Shown: positions 1 through 9,014, numbered from the stretch's first letter. The stretch is 64,000 nt of DNA from Peribacillus glennii (GCF_003429105.1 NZ_QVTD01000011.1:1-64000); one strand, 5' to 3'. Numbers and translations: made by a program. The notes: a model not told the origin generated them from the sequence alone.

Positions 1-43
1 GCTCATAACCCGAAGGTCGCAGGTTCAAATCCTGTCCCCGCAA
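1..43 (+). tRNA. tRNA-fMet (CAT), 3' part
   Basis: Only the anticodon arm, T arm and acceptor 3' strand are present because the window starts inside the gene. The CTCATAA anticodon loop, the GGG/CCC-type anticodon stem remnant and the CCCCGCA acceptor strand match the Bacillus initiator tRNA. The discriminator A at 43 is followed by TCA rather than CCA, so the mature CCA end would have to be made by tRNA nucleotidyltransferase. Confidence 0.9.
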
Positions 44-47
44 TCAT

Positions 48-123
48 GGTCCCGTGGTGTAGCGGTTAACATGCCTGCCTGTCACGCAGGAGATCGCGGG
101 TTCGATTCCCGTCGGGACCGCCA
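48..123 (+). tRNA. tRNA-Asp (GTC)
   Basis: A full 76-nt cloverleaf with acceptor GGTCCCG pairing CGGGACC, anticodon GTC in CTGTCAC and an encoded CCA end. It is the second gene of a tightly packed tRNA cluster. Confidence 0.97.
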
Positions 124-131
124 TTTATTTA

Positions 132-207
132 GGCTCAGTAGCTCAGTTGGTAGAGCAAAGGACTGAAAATCCTTGTGTCGGCGGTTCGATTCCGTCCTGA
201 GCCACCA
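132..207 (+). tRNA. tRNA-Phe (GAA)
   Basis: A full cloverleaf with anticodon GAA inside the loop CTGAAAA, acceptor GGCTCAG, and CCA encoded. Confidence 0.97.
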
Positions 208-218
208 TTTAAAGTAAT

Positions 219-294
<76 letters not shown>

Positions 295-314
295 TTCTCG
301 ATCTATTTATATGT

Positions 315-399
315 GGAGGGGTAGCGAAGTGGCTAAACGCGGCGGACTGTAAATCCGCTCCCTCCGGGTTCGGCGGTTCGAATCCGTCCCCCTCCACCA
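315..399 (+). tRNA. tRNA-Tyr (GTA)
   Basis: An 85-nt class II tRNA with a long variable arm, anticodon GTA in the loop CTGTAAA, acceptor GGAGGGG, and CCA encoded. Confidence 0.97.
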
Positions 400-410
400 T
401 TTATCATTCT

Positions 411-484
411 AGGGGCATAGTTTAAAGGTAGAACTGAGGTCTCCAAAACCTCCAGTGTGGGTTCGATTCCTACTGCCCCTGCCA
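411..484 (+). tRNA. tRNA-Trp (CCA)
   Basis: A 74-nt cloverleaf with acceptor AGGGGCA/TGCCCCT, anticodon CCA in the loop CTCCAAA, and CCA encoded. Confidence 0.97.
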
Positions 485-500
485 ATTAAGTTTCTATCCT

Positions 501-577
501 GGCGATTGTGGCGAAGTGGTTAACGCATCGGATTGTGGTTCCGACATTCGTGGGTTCGATTCCCATCAGTCGCCCCA
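501..577 (+). tRNA. tRNA-His (GTG)
   Basis: Anticodon GTG. The extra 5' G at 501 can pair with the C73 discriminator at 574, the identity signature of tRNA-His. CCA is encoded at 575-577. Confidence 0.97.
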
Positions 578-602
578 TTCTTTTTTTACAATTACATTTT
601 GA

Positions 603-677
603 TGGGCTATAGCCAAGCGGTAAGGCAACGGACTTTGACTCCGTCATGCGTTGGTTCGAATCCAGCTAGCCCAGCCA
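603..677 (+). tRNA. tRNA-Gln (TTG)
   Basis: A 75-nt cloverleaf with acceptor TGGGCTA/TAGCCCA, anticodon TTG in the loop CTTTGAC, and CCA encoded. Confidence 0.97.
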
Positions 678-682
678 TTTAT

Positions 683-757
683 GCGGAAGTAGTTCAGTGG
701 TAGAATACAACCTTGCCAAGGTTGGGGTCGCGGGTTCGAATCCCGTCTTCCGCTCCA
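683..757 (+). tRNA. tRNA-Gly (GCC)
   Basis: A 75-nt cloverleaf with acceptor GCGGAAG/CTTCCGC, anticodon GCC in CTTGCCAAG, and CCA encoded. Confidence 0.97.
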
Positions 758-764
758 AATATAT

Positions 765-839
765 GGCGGCATAGCCAAGTGGTAAGGCCAAGGTCTGCAA
801 AACCTTTATCCACCGGTTCGAATCCGGTTGCCGCCTCCA
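765..839 (+). tRNA. tRNA-Cys (GCA)
   Basis: A 75-nt cloverleaf with acceptor GGCGGCA/TGCCGCC, anticodon GCA in TCTGCAAAA, and CCA encoded. Confidence 0.97.
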
Positions 840-847
840 AGAAACAT

Positions 848-929
848 GCCGGTGTGGCGGAATTGGCAGACGCGCACGACTCAAAATCGTGTTCCTCACG
901 GAGTGTCGGTTCGACCCCGACCACCGGTA
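848..929 (+). tRNA. tRNA-Leu (CAA)
   Basis: A class II tRNA with a long variable arm. The anticodon stem CACGA/TCGTG encloses the loop CTCAAAA, giving anticodon CAA. Acceptor GCCGGTG pairs CACCGGT. The discriminator A at 929 is followed by TCA, so like the fMet gene it lacks an encoded CCA. Confidence 0.93.
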
Positions 930-952
930 TCAAATAGGTCGAAAAACAAGAG

Positions 953-989
953 AGCCAGTGCTTTGTACAATCAGAGCGCTGGCTTTTTT
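953..989 (+). terminator. Rho-independent terminator of the tRNA cluster
   Basis: Inverted repeat AGCCAGTGCT / AGCGCTGGCT followed by TTTTTT, 24 nt after the last tRNA. Confidence 0.88.
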
Positions 990-1350
990 GCATTTTTTGG
1001 CCAATCTAAAAAGCCAATGGCACGGTAGGATCGGCGCTTTATTAGTAAGAAAAGTACAGGTTAACAACCCAATCCAAAAATTGCGCTTATCAGCTATAGA
1101 AATTATTATTACCGACATTATAACCAGCCATCAATGAGCTTCCTGTCTAATCCATTTAGAAACGAGGCCATGACTACTATTCGATGATCCGAGACTCCGG
1201 CGTTATTGTTTAGTTTATGAGTTAATTCAATGCTTTATATCTACATAAACGTAATCGATAGAAAGCAGTTCTTATTTCCATTAAAGATAGAATTGACATT
1301 TAATATTAAGTGGAATCTAAATATTAATATACAATGAAGGTGACGTTCCA
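990..1350. other. Intergenic stretch without a gene
   Basis: AT-rich spacer between the tRNA terminator and the first protein gene. The frames contain only short shadows overlapping the terminator. The ribosome site AAGGTGA at about 1337-1343 belongs to the gene starting at 1351. I see no RNA structure I can name. Confidence 0.6.
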
Positions 1351-1707
1351 TTGATAATCAACGATAAAGGGCTAATTTATTTAAATGAAACGACCATGAC
1401 AGCTATTTTTGATTGTGTCTATGGGATAAATGACTATTTGAAACCGGAAACAAAACAACTACTGAACGAGAAAATGTTTCAAGATTTTGTGAATCTATTG
1501 CTTGTGCAGCAGAATTACAATTACTGGTATCGCCAAGGGATAGCTGCTGAGTTATTTTCTTTATTCGAATCCACAGTTGGACCAATGGAAAGAAATTCAG
1601 ACGGAACAATTCTTTGGCTTGCTCTTGGACTAGCTATAAAAGAATTGTATGGATTAAGATATTCAACACTTAAAGAACTGCTTAAAAAGGTTAACGTGAG
1701 AAAATGA
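1351..1707 (+). CDS. Unrecognised 118-residue protein, possible orphan immunity-type protein
   Basis: I do not recognise this protein. It uses a TTG start supported by AAGGTGA seven bases upstream. The sequence is acidic and mostly helical, with aromatic clusters (NYNYWYRQG near residue 52) and no cysteines, signal peptide or membrane segment. It sits 38 nt before a second small soluble protein with its own AGGAGG site, so the two are probably co-transcribed. Size, acidity and the isolated pair next to a tRNA cluster resemble orphan immunity genes left from toxin loci. That is an inference from context only, and no toxin gene is present. Confidence 0.7.
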   Translation: MIINDKGLIYLNETTMTAIFDCVYGINDYLKPETKQLLNEKMFQDFVNLLLVQQNYNYWYRQGIAAELFSLFESTVGPMERNSDGTILWLALGLAIKELYGLRYSTLKELLKKVNVRK

Positions 1708-1745
1708 GCAATAATGTGATTCCAAGTTAAATAGGAGGATAAGAG

Positions 1746-2093
1746 ATGGATATAGAAGTGTTTATTGGAGACTTAAGTGATCCGGACTTTGATTATGAAA
1801 CCGGGAGCTGGTCCGGAAATATACCGAAAAGAATAAGTGGCTATTTTCCAAACCCACATAATATTTTCCCAAAGCTAGTTGATAAGATTGATAAAAAGGA
1901 AATAACAGGGAGACAAACAGATTGGGGTTCATGGACAGCAATTCTTTATCCAAATGAATTGACCAATGTAATTATTGATCTCTATGGTGAACAATCATTT
2001 GAGACAGATACTATGGTCAGTAGCTTACTAACGTTTGTCAGACAGTTGGATAACACTAAACAGTATGGTTTAGTAGCCAGTGAAATGTCATAG
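1746..2093 (+). CDS. Unrecognised 115-residue protein, possible orphan immunity-type protein
   Basis: ATG start preceded by AGGAGGATAAGAG. The protein is acidic, rich in aromatic residues and glycine in its N-terminal half (for example GSWSGNIPKR near 20-30) and predicted mixed alpha/beta, with no signal peptide or membrane helix. It is probably the second gene of a two-gene unit with the 118-residue protein. I cannot assign a family. Small acidic proteins of this build are common among contact-dependent or LXG toxin immunity proteins, but nothing in the sequence proves this. Confidence 0.72.
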   Translation: MDIEVFIGDLSDPDFDYETGSWSGNIPKRISGYFPNPHNIFPKLVDKIDKKEITGRQTDWGSWTAILYPNELTNVIIDLYGEQSFETDTMVSSLLTFVRQLDNTKQYGLVASEMS

Positions 2094-2359
2094 ACATAAC
2101 TTTATACTCCCTAAATCATTTGATAGATGTTCGAGAAGAGAGTGAAAGTACATCTTCGAGATTTTTGTCCAGAATATGAGCCTGGCACTTGCTGTTGCAT
2201 CTGGATAAGGATGATTTCGGCGTTGTTGTTTCGTTGTAGGTGAACCATCATCAATATACGCTGTGAGACTTTTTTGGTATCAATAGCATTGAATTAATAA
2301 AATGGTACAGTTACCATTCTCTTTTTTATAAAGCGGGAAAAACGCTCCCGCTCATACAG

Positions 2360-2617
2360 TCAGGTTCCCTCTTGAAAGTTATATTTATCCCCATTTCTAA
2401 ATTCACGCAAACCAATCGAGATAAAATCATTAACCATTAGCGTAACAAATTCCTCGCCGTATGCTTCAGTCAGAGCGGACAGTTCTTTCTCGACTTCTCT
2501 GGATACGAGAAATTTGAATTCACGCTTGGATATTTCATCATATAACTCATCGGTTAATTCATCGAGTTGCCGTAATAGCTCCAGGTAACGTTCGTGCGGT
2601 AATTTTCCATTACTCAC
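2360..2617 (-). CDS. Unrecognised 85-residue helical protein
   Basis: GTG start with AAAGGGG upstream on the minus strand. The sequence is strongly charged and helical throughout (ERYLELLRQLDELTDELYDE near 9-28), suggesting a coiled-coil or small helical bundle. No membrane segment or cysteine is present. It stands alone between the small + strand pair and the minus-strand chemoreceptor gene. No function can be assigned. Confidence 0.65.
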   Translation of the reverse strand: MSNGKLPHERYLELLRQLDELTDELYDEISKREFKFLVSREVEKELSALTEAYGEEFVTLMVNDFISIGLREFRNGDKYNFQEGT

Positions 2618-2786
2618 AATACCAGCCCCTTTTTTGATTTTGTTTCATTCTACTGCATAAAGGGATGATCTATGCTTGTTAAGAAGGATGGAGGGGTAAA
2701 AATATCCCCACACTCTTCGTTGAATGCAGGGAATTAACGGAACTGGTTAATCATGTTTATGTATTTAAGATGTTTAAGTTTATCTT

Positions 2787-3626
2787 CTACAAATTCTTCG
2801 CATATTGGTTAAGCTTGTTCGACATGTCTTGAATATCCTGGATAAAGGCCGAAGTTTCTTGTATGGATGCTGCTTGTTCCTCGCCAATCGCAGCGATTTG
2901 GCCAATTGCAGCGGCGATTTGTTTTGTCGCTTCCTGGATTTGGGCCAAGGTGTCACGTATTGTTTGGGTAGATGAGACCGTCTCTTTGGAAAACTTGCGA
3001 ATTTCATTGGCGACCACTTCAAAGCCTTTTCCTTTTTCCCCGGCCCGGGCTGCCTCTATGGCTGCATTCAGCCCTAATAAATTCGTCTGGTCTGCCACTC
3101 TTTTTATCATGGATACCACTTCATCAGTGTTCTTCACATGTTCTTCGGCTTGAAGGGACCTGGACAAAAGTTTTTTCGAAGAATCTGCCAGTGTACTGGA
3201 ACCATCCGCAACTGAATTGATGCGCTCGGTTGCTTGTGATAAGGAAACGGATATCTGGTCGGCAATGGCCCTTAATTCACTTTGCCTGCGCAATTGAATG
3301 GCAATTCCGCCAATGACTTTACCGCTTTTGTCACTCAGCGGGGTTGCAGTTCCGGTGAACTCAAAACCATAAAAATCTGCCGGTACTTCTGACTTTAAGG
3401 ACTTGTTTTGGCGTAGAGCGAGAGAGAGGGGTTCTTCCTTATTTAAGGCTTGGCCTATCTTAATATTTAAATTAATCGTTTCTCCCGGGTAATAGGCAAT
3501 AAAGCGGTCTAAATCGCAAATGGCGATCGAGAGGTCAGCAGGTACCGCAGCTTTTAGGATTGGAACCATAGCAACAATGCTCTCTAATGATTCAATTTTG
3601 TTGATCATCGAAGTACAACTCCCCAT
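2787..3626 (-). CDS. Soluble methyl-accepting chemotaxis protein, YfmS type
   Basis: A 279-residue cytoplasmic chemoreceptor without membrane segments, the size and architecture of B. subtilis YfmS. Residues about 10-120 form a small sensor domain with [13 protein letters not shown] and [17 protein letters not shown]. Residues about 125-279 are the coiled-coil signalling domain, whose hairpin tip carries [19 protein letters not shown] followed by [13 protein letters not shown], the CheA/CheW contact region. The start used is the ATG at 3626; the internal Met at codon 7 (MINKIES) is an alternative. A close paralogue lies at 55671-56492, so the genome has at least two of these cytosolic receptors. 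The ligand is unknown. Confidence 0.93.
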   Translation of the reverse strand: MGSCTSMINKIESLESIVAMVPILKAAVPADLSIAICDLDRFIAYYPGETINLNIKIGQALNKEEPLSLALRQNKSLKSEVPADFYGFEFTGTATPLSDKSGKVIGGIAIQLRRQSELRAIADQISVSLSQATERINSVADGSSTLADSSKKLLSRSLQAEEHVKNTDEVVSMIKRVADQTNLLGLNAAIEAARAGEKGKGFEVVANEIRKFSKETVSSTQTIRDTLAQIQEATKQIAAAIGQIAAIGEEQAASIQETSAFIQDIQDMSNKLNQYAKNL

Positions 3627-3891
3627 TTCTTTATAAGGCTACTAGATTAATTATCGTCTAATTTACCGGAATATTTAAGACAGTAAATATAGAGCCTATT
3701 CATTTTCCATTTTCTATGGAAACACCAAGATAACTATTTAGTTGGTATATCGGAAACGAATGTGCCATGTTAACGCTTTGAAAATTTGTTAAGGTTTTTT
3801 TAATAAATAGGCTTGATTATATCAAAAGGAGGGTTTATAATAGATTTTATTGATAGGGAACATAATTCGACAGAATAAGACATAATCCTAC

Positions 3892-3965
3892 GCGGGTGTA
3901 GTTTAATGGTAAAACCTCAGCCTTCCAAGCTGATGTCGTGAGTTCGATTCTCATCACCCGCTCCA
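3892..3965 (+). tRNA. tRNA-Gly (TCC)
   Basis: A 74-nt cloverleaf with acceptor GCGGGTG/CACCCGC, anticodon TCC in CTTCCAAGC, and CCA encoded. It is a solitary tRNA gene about 3 kb after the main cluster. Confidence 0.97.
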
Positions 3966-3978
3966 TACATATGATCAC

Positions 3979-4025
3979 AACGCAGTGTTTCGTTACATAG
4001 AGAACGAGGTATTGCGTTTTTTAAT
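3979..4025 (+). terminator. Terminator of tRNA-Gly
   Basis: An imperfect inverted repeat starting AACGCAGTG and ending TATTGCGTT, with an internal mismatch loop, is followed by TTTTAATTTTTT. Confidence 0.7.
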
Positions 4026-4033
4026 TTTTTAGG

Positions 4034-4059
4034 GCATACCAACTTATGGTATGCTTTTT
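4034..4059 (+). terminator. Second terminator hairpin
   Basis: GCATACC / GGTATGC with a 7-nt loop and TTTTT. It follows the tRNA-Gly terminator and lies upstream of the ABC exporter. Confidence 0.75.
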
Positions 4060-4179
4060 GTGTTTGCAGATAAGAAAATGTTTCCTAATCTGCATAAAGA
4101 ATAACACAGACTAAATGCGCCACGTCCTTATGTCTTCTCCTGTTTTTCACTTTTATTATAGGAGGTTGTATGTACAGCT

Positions 4180-5931
4180 ATGGAACAAACGAGGGAAAAA
4201 TTTGAATGGAAACCTTTTTTGCAATTGATAACTGCTGAAAAACCTCCAATCTTAATCATCACGTCAGTATTGATTTTAAGCCTCATTGAAACGGCGTCGA
4301 GCCTAGTGGTTCCGCTCTTAACAAAGAGGCTTGTTGATTTGATGGCAGGTGGGGGAGTGCAAACAAGTATCGTCGCGCTGCTTGTTATGGTGTTTATCGC
4401 ACAAACAGTGGCAGGGGGATTTTCTTTTTACTTGTTGACGTATATCGGTGAAAAAGTGGTCGCAGGCATTCGCCGAAAGCTATGGAACCATATCCTTCAA
4501 TTGCCGATTTCATTTTTTGATGCGAATCAATCCGGAGAAACACTAAGCAGGATTACGCAGGATACGAATACGATTAAAACGGTCATTACAAATCACCTGG
4601 TTACGTTTATTTCAGGAGTAATATCCATCATCGGCTCGGTCATCATCCTTGTTATATTGGATTGGAAAATGACAGCAATTATGCTGGGAGTCGTCCCGGT
4701 TTCTGTCCTCATAATATTGCCGCTTGGGAGGAAAATGTACAAGGTTTCCAGAAAAACTCAGGATGAAATGGCGGAATTCAGCGGGAATCTTGGAAGGGTG
4801 CTGAGTGAGATCCGGCTTGTAAAATCCTATAATGGGGAGGATGCAGAAAGAAAGAAAGGATTTTATGGCGTCCAGCAATTATTCCTTTACGGCTTAAAGG
4901 AAGCCAAGATACAGGCGGTAATTTCCCCCTTCATGACAACAATCCTGATGGTGGTCCTGGTCATTTTGATTGGTTATGGCGGTGTGCGGGTCGCTTCAGG
5001 GCAATTGACGGCCGGGACTCTTGTGGCGATCATCATCTATATGTTCCAGATAGTTGTCCCTTTCAGCCAGCTTGCTTCTTTCTTTACGGCATTCCAGAAA
5101 GCGATGGGTGCGACAGACAGGATTCAGGGACTGATTACGCTTCCGATGGAAAAATATGAAGGAAAACAGGATACTTTGATGAATGGGGATTTGTCTTTCC
5201 GAGATGTGTCGTTTTCTTACAATGAATCGAAACTTATTCTGGACCGAGTCAGCTTTACCGTCCCCTCCAATAAAACGGTTGCACTGGTCGGTCCTAGCGG
5301 CAGCGGAAAAACAACGGTATTTTCCATGATAGAGCGGTTTTATAAACCTGATAAGGGATCCATAAACATTGGTGGAATCCCTATTGGGGAATTGGATCTG
5401 TCGCTTTGGAGGTCACATATCGGCTATGTCTCACAAGACAGCCCGGTGATGACAGGGACGATCAAAGAAAATATATGTTATGGGTTGCAGCGCAAGGTTT
5501 CTGAAGAGGAGGTACACGCTGCAGCTAAAATGGCGAATGCCCATGATTTTATTCTTGCGCTTGAAGACAAATATGCAACACAGGTTGGAGAGCGGGGAGT
5601 TAAGCTATCGGGAGGACAGCGGCAGCGGATTGCGATTGCCAGGGCCATCCTGAGGAATCCTAAAATCCTTCTTCTCGATGAAGCAACGTCCAATCTGGAC
5701 AGCGAATCAGAACTGTTGGTACAACATGCCGTAAAAAATATGATGAAAGGGCGGACGACGCTAATCATAGCCCACCGCCTTTCCACAGTTTTAGAAGCTG
5801 ACGAATTGCTTGTGCTTGAAGATGGAAGAGTTACGGGAAAAGGTACTCACTCCGAACTTCTGGAGCGCCATGAGCTTTACCAAAAACTTGCGAAACAGCA
5901 GTTAAAAATAAACGGCGTCTCCACACGCTGA
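4180..5931 (+). CDS. ABC half-transporter, multidrug exporter of BmrA/YgaD type
   Basis: A 583-residue fused permease-ATPase. The first ~310 residues hold six membrane helices of the type I exporter fold, with the coupling segment SFFDANQSGETLSRIT near residue 110. The nucleotide-binding domain has Walker A GPSGSGKTT near 371, signature LSGGQRQR near 476, Walker B ILLLDEATS near 497 and the switch histidine in IIAHRLS. Many segments correspond to B. subtilis BmrA (589 aa). It would act as a homodimer in the cell membrane. The start lies 13 nt after AGGAGGT; an ATG ten bases earlier is out of frame. It is monocistronic and ends in a bidirectional terminator. Confidence 0.94.
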   Translation: MEQTREKFEWKPFLQLITAEKPPILIITSVLILSLIETASSLVVPLLTKRLVDLMAGGGVQTSIVALLVMVFIAQTVAGGFSFYLLTYIGEKVVAGIRRKLWNHILQLPISFFDANQSGETLSRITQDTNTIKTVITNHLVTFISGVISIIGSVIILVILDWKMTAIMLGVVPVSVLIILPLGRKMYKVSRKTQDEMAEFSGNLGRVLSEIRLVKSYNGEDAERKKGFYGVQQLFLYGLKEAKIQAVISPFMTTILMVVLVILIGYGGVRVASGQLTAGTLVAIIIYMFQIVVPFSQLASFFTAFQKAMGATDRIQGLITLPMEKYEGKQDTLMNGDLSFRDVSFSYNESKLILDRVSFTVPSNKTVALVGPSGSGKTTVFSMIERFYKPDKGSINIGGIPIGELDLSLWRSHIGYVSQDSPVMTGTIKENICYGLQRKVSEEEVHAAAKMANAHDFILALEDKYATQVGERGVKLSGGQRQRIAIARAILRNPKILLLDEATSNLDSESELLVQHAVKNMMKGRTTLIIAHRLSTVLEADELLVLEDGRVTGKGTHSELLERHELYQKLAKQQLKINGVSTR

Positions 5932-5962
5932 AAAATGCAGCCTTTCCGGCTGCATTTTTCAG
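5928..5962. terminator. Bidirectional terminator between convergent genes
   Basis: A perfect 15-bp inverted repeat (CTGAAAAATGCAGCC and its complement) with a 5-nt loop. Flanking A and T runs let it serve both the exporter (+) and the B3/4 gene (-); it overlaps the stop codons of both. Confidence 0.92.
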
Positions 5963-6633
5963 TCCTTATTCGAAATTACCCGGCAAGCAGCTTCACCGCC
6001 ATGAATTTGCAGGAACATGTCCATTAGTGACTTTGTCAATTTATATCCATCTTCCTTTGTTATAGAAGGCCGCAAATAAATGATTTGCAAGGCATTGTTG
6101 GTGTGTTCGGTAACCATTGTCCGTTCTGAATCGACAAATGGGCTTCCAAAAGGACCTGCATCGTCTGTAGAGACAATCATATTTTGCATTGAATTGATCC
6201 TGCTATTGATGCCGGTATATTCTTCCCCCGCTTCCCCGATTTTGATCTTTACATCCCCACTGATATGATCACTGTTGTAGATGCCAATCGGCACTTCATA
6301 TTGCAGGGAAAAGAAATTGTTCAAATCGATGGCCGAATTGACAGAGGGCAAATAGTTCTGTTTTTTGATGCGGCGATAAAGGGCTTCAGCAGACGGGCGG
6401 TACCGCGAAGGGTCGGTTCCCGCCGATTTGAAAACCTGGCGCCATTCTTTAATCCCTTTAAATTCGGCTAGTTCTTTTTCCTGCAGGTCAAAAAAGATCG
6501 ACTCCTGGAATAGCTGCAATCTTCCTTTCACCATTTGCGGGGAATCTCCCACTTTTATATTATGGTATGTAATGATTCCCGCCTTAAAGCCAGGCACTTT
6601 GCGTTCCAAAGCATCATCAATATAAGTTTCCAA
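5959..6633 (-). CDS. B3/4 domain protein (PheRS beta B3/B4-like)
   Basis: About 224 residues with the tRNA-synthetase B3/4 fold: FKGIKEWRQVFKSAGTDPSR followed by RPSAEALYRRI and, later, SRINSMQNMIVSTDDAGPFG. Free-standing B3/4 proteins resemble the editing domain of phenylalanyl-tRNA synthetase beta and are thought to edit mischarged tRNA or bind tRNA; the substrate here is unknown. The start chosen is TTG at 6633, because GGAGGT lies seven bases before it, whereas the longer frame beginning with ATG at 6672 has no ribosome site. The gene is convergent with the ABC exporter. Confidence 0.85.
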   Translation of the reverse strand: METYIDDALERKVPGFKAGIITYHNIKVGDSPQMVKGRLQLFQESIFFDLQEKELAEFKGIKEWRQVFKSAGTDPSRYRPSAEALYRRIKKQNYLPSVNSAIDLNNFFSLQYEVPIGIYNSDHISGDVKIKIGEAGEEYTGINSRINSMQNMIVSTDDAGPFGSPFVDSERTMVTEHTNNALQIIYLRPSITKEDGYKLTKSLMDMFLQIHGGEAACRVISNKD

Positions 6634-6742
6634 TCGTTTCACCTCCAAAAAATGCCGGAAATCGTTTATCATAGGTAACAGTGGTTTTATTCAACTATAA
6701 GCGAATCTTCTTTCATTTTAAAGAGGAAAGGAGGCATCTTGA

Positions 6743-7882
6743 ATGGATTATCGAAAACTGAAAGAAGAAATCATTCTATATAGCCAGGAAATTGGCATTG
6801 ATAAAATCGGTTTTACAACTGCCGATACGTTTAGGGAAATGAAAAACAGGCTGATCCGCCAAGCGGAGTCAGGTTATCAATCCGGCTTTGAAGAGCCTGA
6901 TATAAATAAACGGGTACATCCTGAATTGATTTTTCCGGAGCCGCGTTCTATCATTTCAATTGCAATCGCATATCCTTCCAAAATGAAAGATGCCCCACAA
7001 AGCAAAAAGGGGGAGCGGCGGGGAATATTTGCCCGTGCATCATGGGGAACGGATTATCATGTGATCCTTCGGGACAAATTGAAGCGGTTGGAAGAGTTTA
7101 TCAAAGGGAGAGTTCCTGCCGCAATAACCAAATCAATGGTTGATACGGGAGAACTTGTGGACCGGGCAGTTGCCGAGCGGGCCGGAATTGGCTGGAGCGG
7201 CAAAAATTGCTCGATCATTACACCGGAATTCGGCTCTTACGTCTATTTAGGGGAGATGATAACCAGCCTCCCTTTGGAACCGGATAAGCCGATGGAAGAC
7301 CGTTGCGGCGATTGCAATAAATGTATCGATGTTTGTCCGACGGGGGCGCTTGTGGCAGGAGGACAATTGAATGCCAAGCGCTGTATCGCGTTCCTGACGC
7401 AGACGAAAGGATTTTTACCGGATGAATTCCGCAAGAAGCTCGGGAACAGGCTTTATGGCTGTGATACTTGCCAAACAGTGTGCCCCGAGAATAAAGGAAA
7501 GGATTTCCATGTGCATCCTGAAACAGAGCCTGATCCTGAGATTGCCAAGCCTTTATTAAAGCCTTTGCTTTCAATCAGCAATCGCGATTTCAAAGAAAAG
7601 TTCGGCCATGTTTCCGGTTCATGGAGAGGGAAGAAGCCGATCCAGCGGAATGCGATTATCGCCCTGGCCCATTATAAAGATGAGACGGCACTGCCTGAGC
7701 TCATCAAAGTCTTGAAAGAAGATTCGAGGCCTGTCATCAGAGGGACGGCTGCCTGGGCGATTGGCAAAATTGGCGGGGCGGATGCTGAACCTGAATTACA
7801 GCATGCGCTTGACCGGGAAACAGATGTTGAAGTATTGAATGAAATAAAAAAGGGGATACAATTACTTGAAACTCCCCAGTAG
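6743..7882 (+). CDS. queG: Epoxyqueuosine reductase QueG
   Basis: A 379-residue cobalamin- and iron-sulfur-dependent enzyme that reduces epoxyqueuosine to queuosine at tRNA position 34. The N-terminal half is the cobalamin-binding DUF1730 region. Two [4Fe-4S] ferredoxin motifs follow: CGDCNKCIDVCPTGA near 188-202 and CDTCQTVCPEN near 240. Residues about 300-370 form HEAT-like repeats (ALPELIKVLKEDSRPVIRGTA), as in Bacillus QueG. It is followed by yhbB and trmL as in the B. subtilis yhb region. ATG start with AGGAGG upstream; a terminator follows the stop. Confidence 0.97.
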   Translation: MDYRKLKEEIILYSQEIGIDKIGFTTADTFREMKNRLIRQAESGYQSGFEEPDINKRVHPELIFPEPRSIISIAIAYPSKMKDAPQSKKGERRGIFARASWGTDYHVILRDKLKRLEEFIKGRVPAAITKSMVDTGELVDRAVAERAGIGWSGKNCSIITPEFGSYVYLGEMITSLPLEPDKPMEDRCGDCNKCIDVCPTGALVAGGQLNAKRCIAFLTQTKGFLPDEFRKKLGNRLYGCDTCQTVCPENKGKDFHVHPETEPDPEIAKPLLKPLLSISNRDFKEKFGHVSGSWRGKKPIQRNAIIALAHYKDETALPELIKVLKEDSRPVIRGTAAWAIGKIGGADAEPELQHALDRETDVEVLNEIKKGIQLLETPQ

Positions 7883-7885
7883 ATT

Positions 7886-7908
7886 ACCCGGCATTTGCCG
7901 GGTTTTTT
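7886..7908 (+). terminator. Terminator of queG
   Basis: ACCCGGCA / TGCCGGGT with a very short loop followed by TTTTT, immediately after the stop codon. Confidence 0.88.
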
Positions 7909-8141
7909 CGTTTTGGTGTAACATCCAGCTTTTATGTAGGCAGCAGTTGATGGCTCAATCTGCGTATATATAATGGTGGATTTTCCTGTGATGCATGCAA
8001 GATTTCTAAAGGATAAAATTGATTGCTCTTTCCACCAACCGGCGGGATAATTCTGTTTTTTAAACACGGAGTTAGTCTTCTACTAATACAGGCCAGTCTT
8101 TCATAGATATAAAAACATAGACATAAATGGGAGGGCTGACC

Positions 8142-9014
8142 TTGAGACAACAGCTGGAGGCATTATTACAGGAACGGGTAAATCAGTTTGTTTGCAATCA
8201 AAAAAATCGAAGCGGGCATAAAGAAGAAAAGTTGGAACGGAAACTGGAATCATTAATGAAACGGGGCGCAGAAATTGTCCAGGTGAGGGCTTCCGGAAAC
8301 ATTATTTCCGAGAGCAGAGGGTATCATGAAACTTTGGTTGATTATATGGTGCATTTCCGTTTTTTTATTAAACAAGATGATTTCTTTATTGATGAAGAAG
8401 GGACCGAGTATCGAACAGCAAGGTTTGTTGCCGGGGAATTGGTTGAAGATCAAGAGAAAGAGCAAAAAGCGGAAATACCCGATATCGTGTTGGGAATCGA
8501 GCGGGACGGGTTTGATGAAAGGCTGTCTTATTCGTATAACCGCATGAAGGCCGTGCAATATGCTGAAAGATGGTGGAATGAGTTTAATCCTGTTTATAAG
8601 AAATTCACGGATGATTGCACAAATTTTATTTCGCAATGCTTGAACGCCGGAGGCATACCGATGTGGGGGAGCCCCAACAAATCAAGGGGTTGGTGGATGA
8701 GGGGGAACAACTGGAGCTATTCCTGGACGGTTGCCCATTCCTTGATGTTGCTGCTGGCAAACGGCAAAGGCATCCGTACCAAACAGGTTCCTTCTCCAAA
8801 GGAGTTACAGCTCGGTGATATCATTTGTTATGATTTCGAGGGGAATGGGAGGTATGACCATAACACGATCGTTACAGCAAAGGATAGGAATGGCATGCCG
8901 CTCGTTAATGCCCATACCACGAACAGCCGACGCCGATATTGGGCATACGAAGATTCAACTGCCTATACTCCAAACATCAAATATAAATATTTCATTATCC
9001 TTGACGAGAAATGA
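8142..9014 (+). CDS. yhbB: Amidase_6-domain protein (YhbB-like)
   Basis: About 290 residues. The N-terminal ~150 residues are charged and variable. The C-terminal half is a putative amidase domain (Amidase_6, NlpC/P60-related fold) with the nucleophile in DDCTNFISQCLNAGGIP, a tryptophan-rich stretch, GDIICYDFEGNGRYDHNTIV with the catalytic His, and VNAHTTNSRRR. No signal peptide is visible, so its site of action is uncertain. The start is taken as TTG at 8142 because GGGAGGG lies about eight bases before it and inside the longer ATG reading at 8127, which has no ribosome site. It sits between queG and trmL as in B. subtilis. Confidence 0.88.
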   Translation: MRQQLEALLQERVNQFVCNQKNRSGHKEEKLERKLESLMKRGAEIVQVRASGNIISESRGYHETLVDYMVHFRFFIKQDDFFIDEEGTEYRTARFVAGELVEDQEKEQKAEIPDIVLGIERDGFDERLSYSYNRMKAVQYAERWWNEFNPVYKKFTDDCTNFISQCLNAGGIPMWGSPNKSRGWWMRGNNWSYSWTVAHSLMLLLANGKGIRTKQVPSPKELQLGDIICYDFEGNGRYDHNTIVTAKDRNGMPLVNAHTTNSRRRYWAYEDSTAYTPNIKYKYFIILDEK

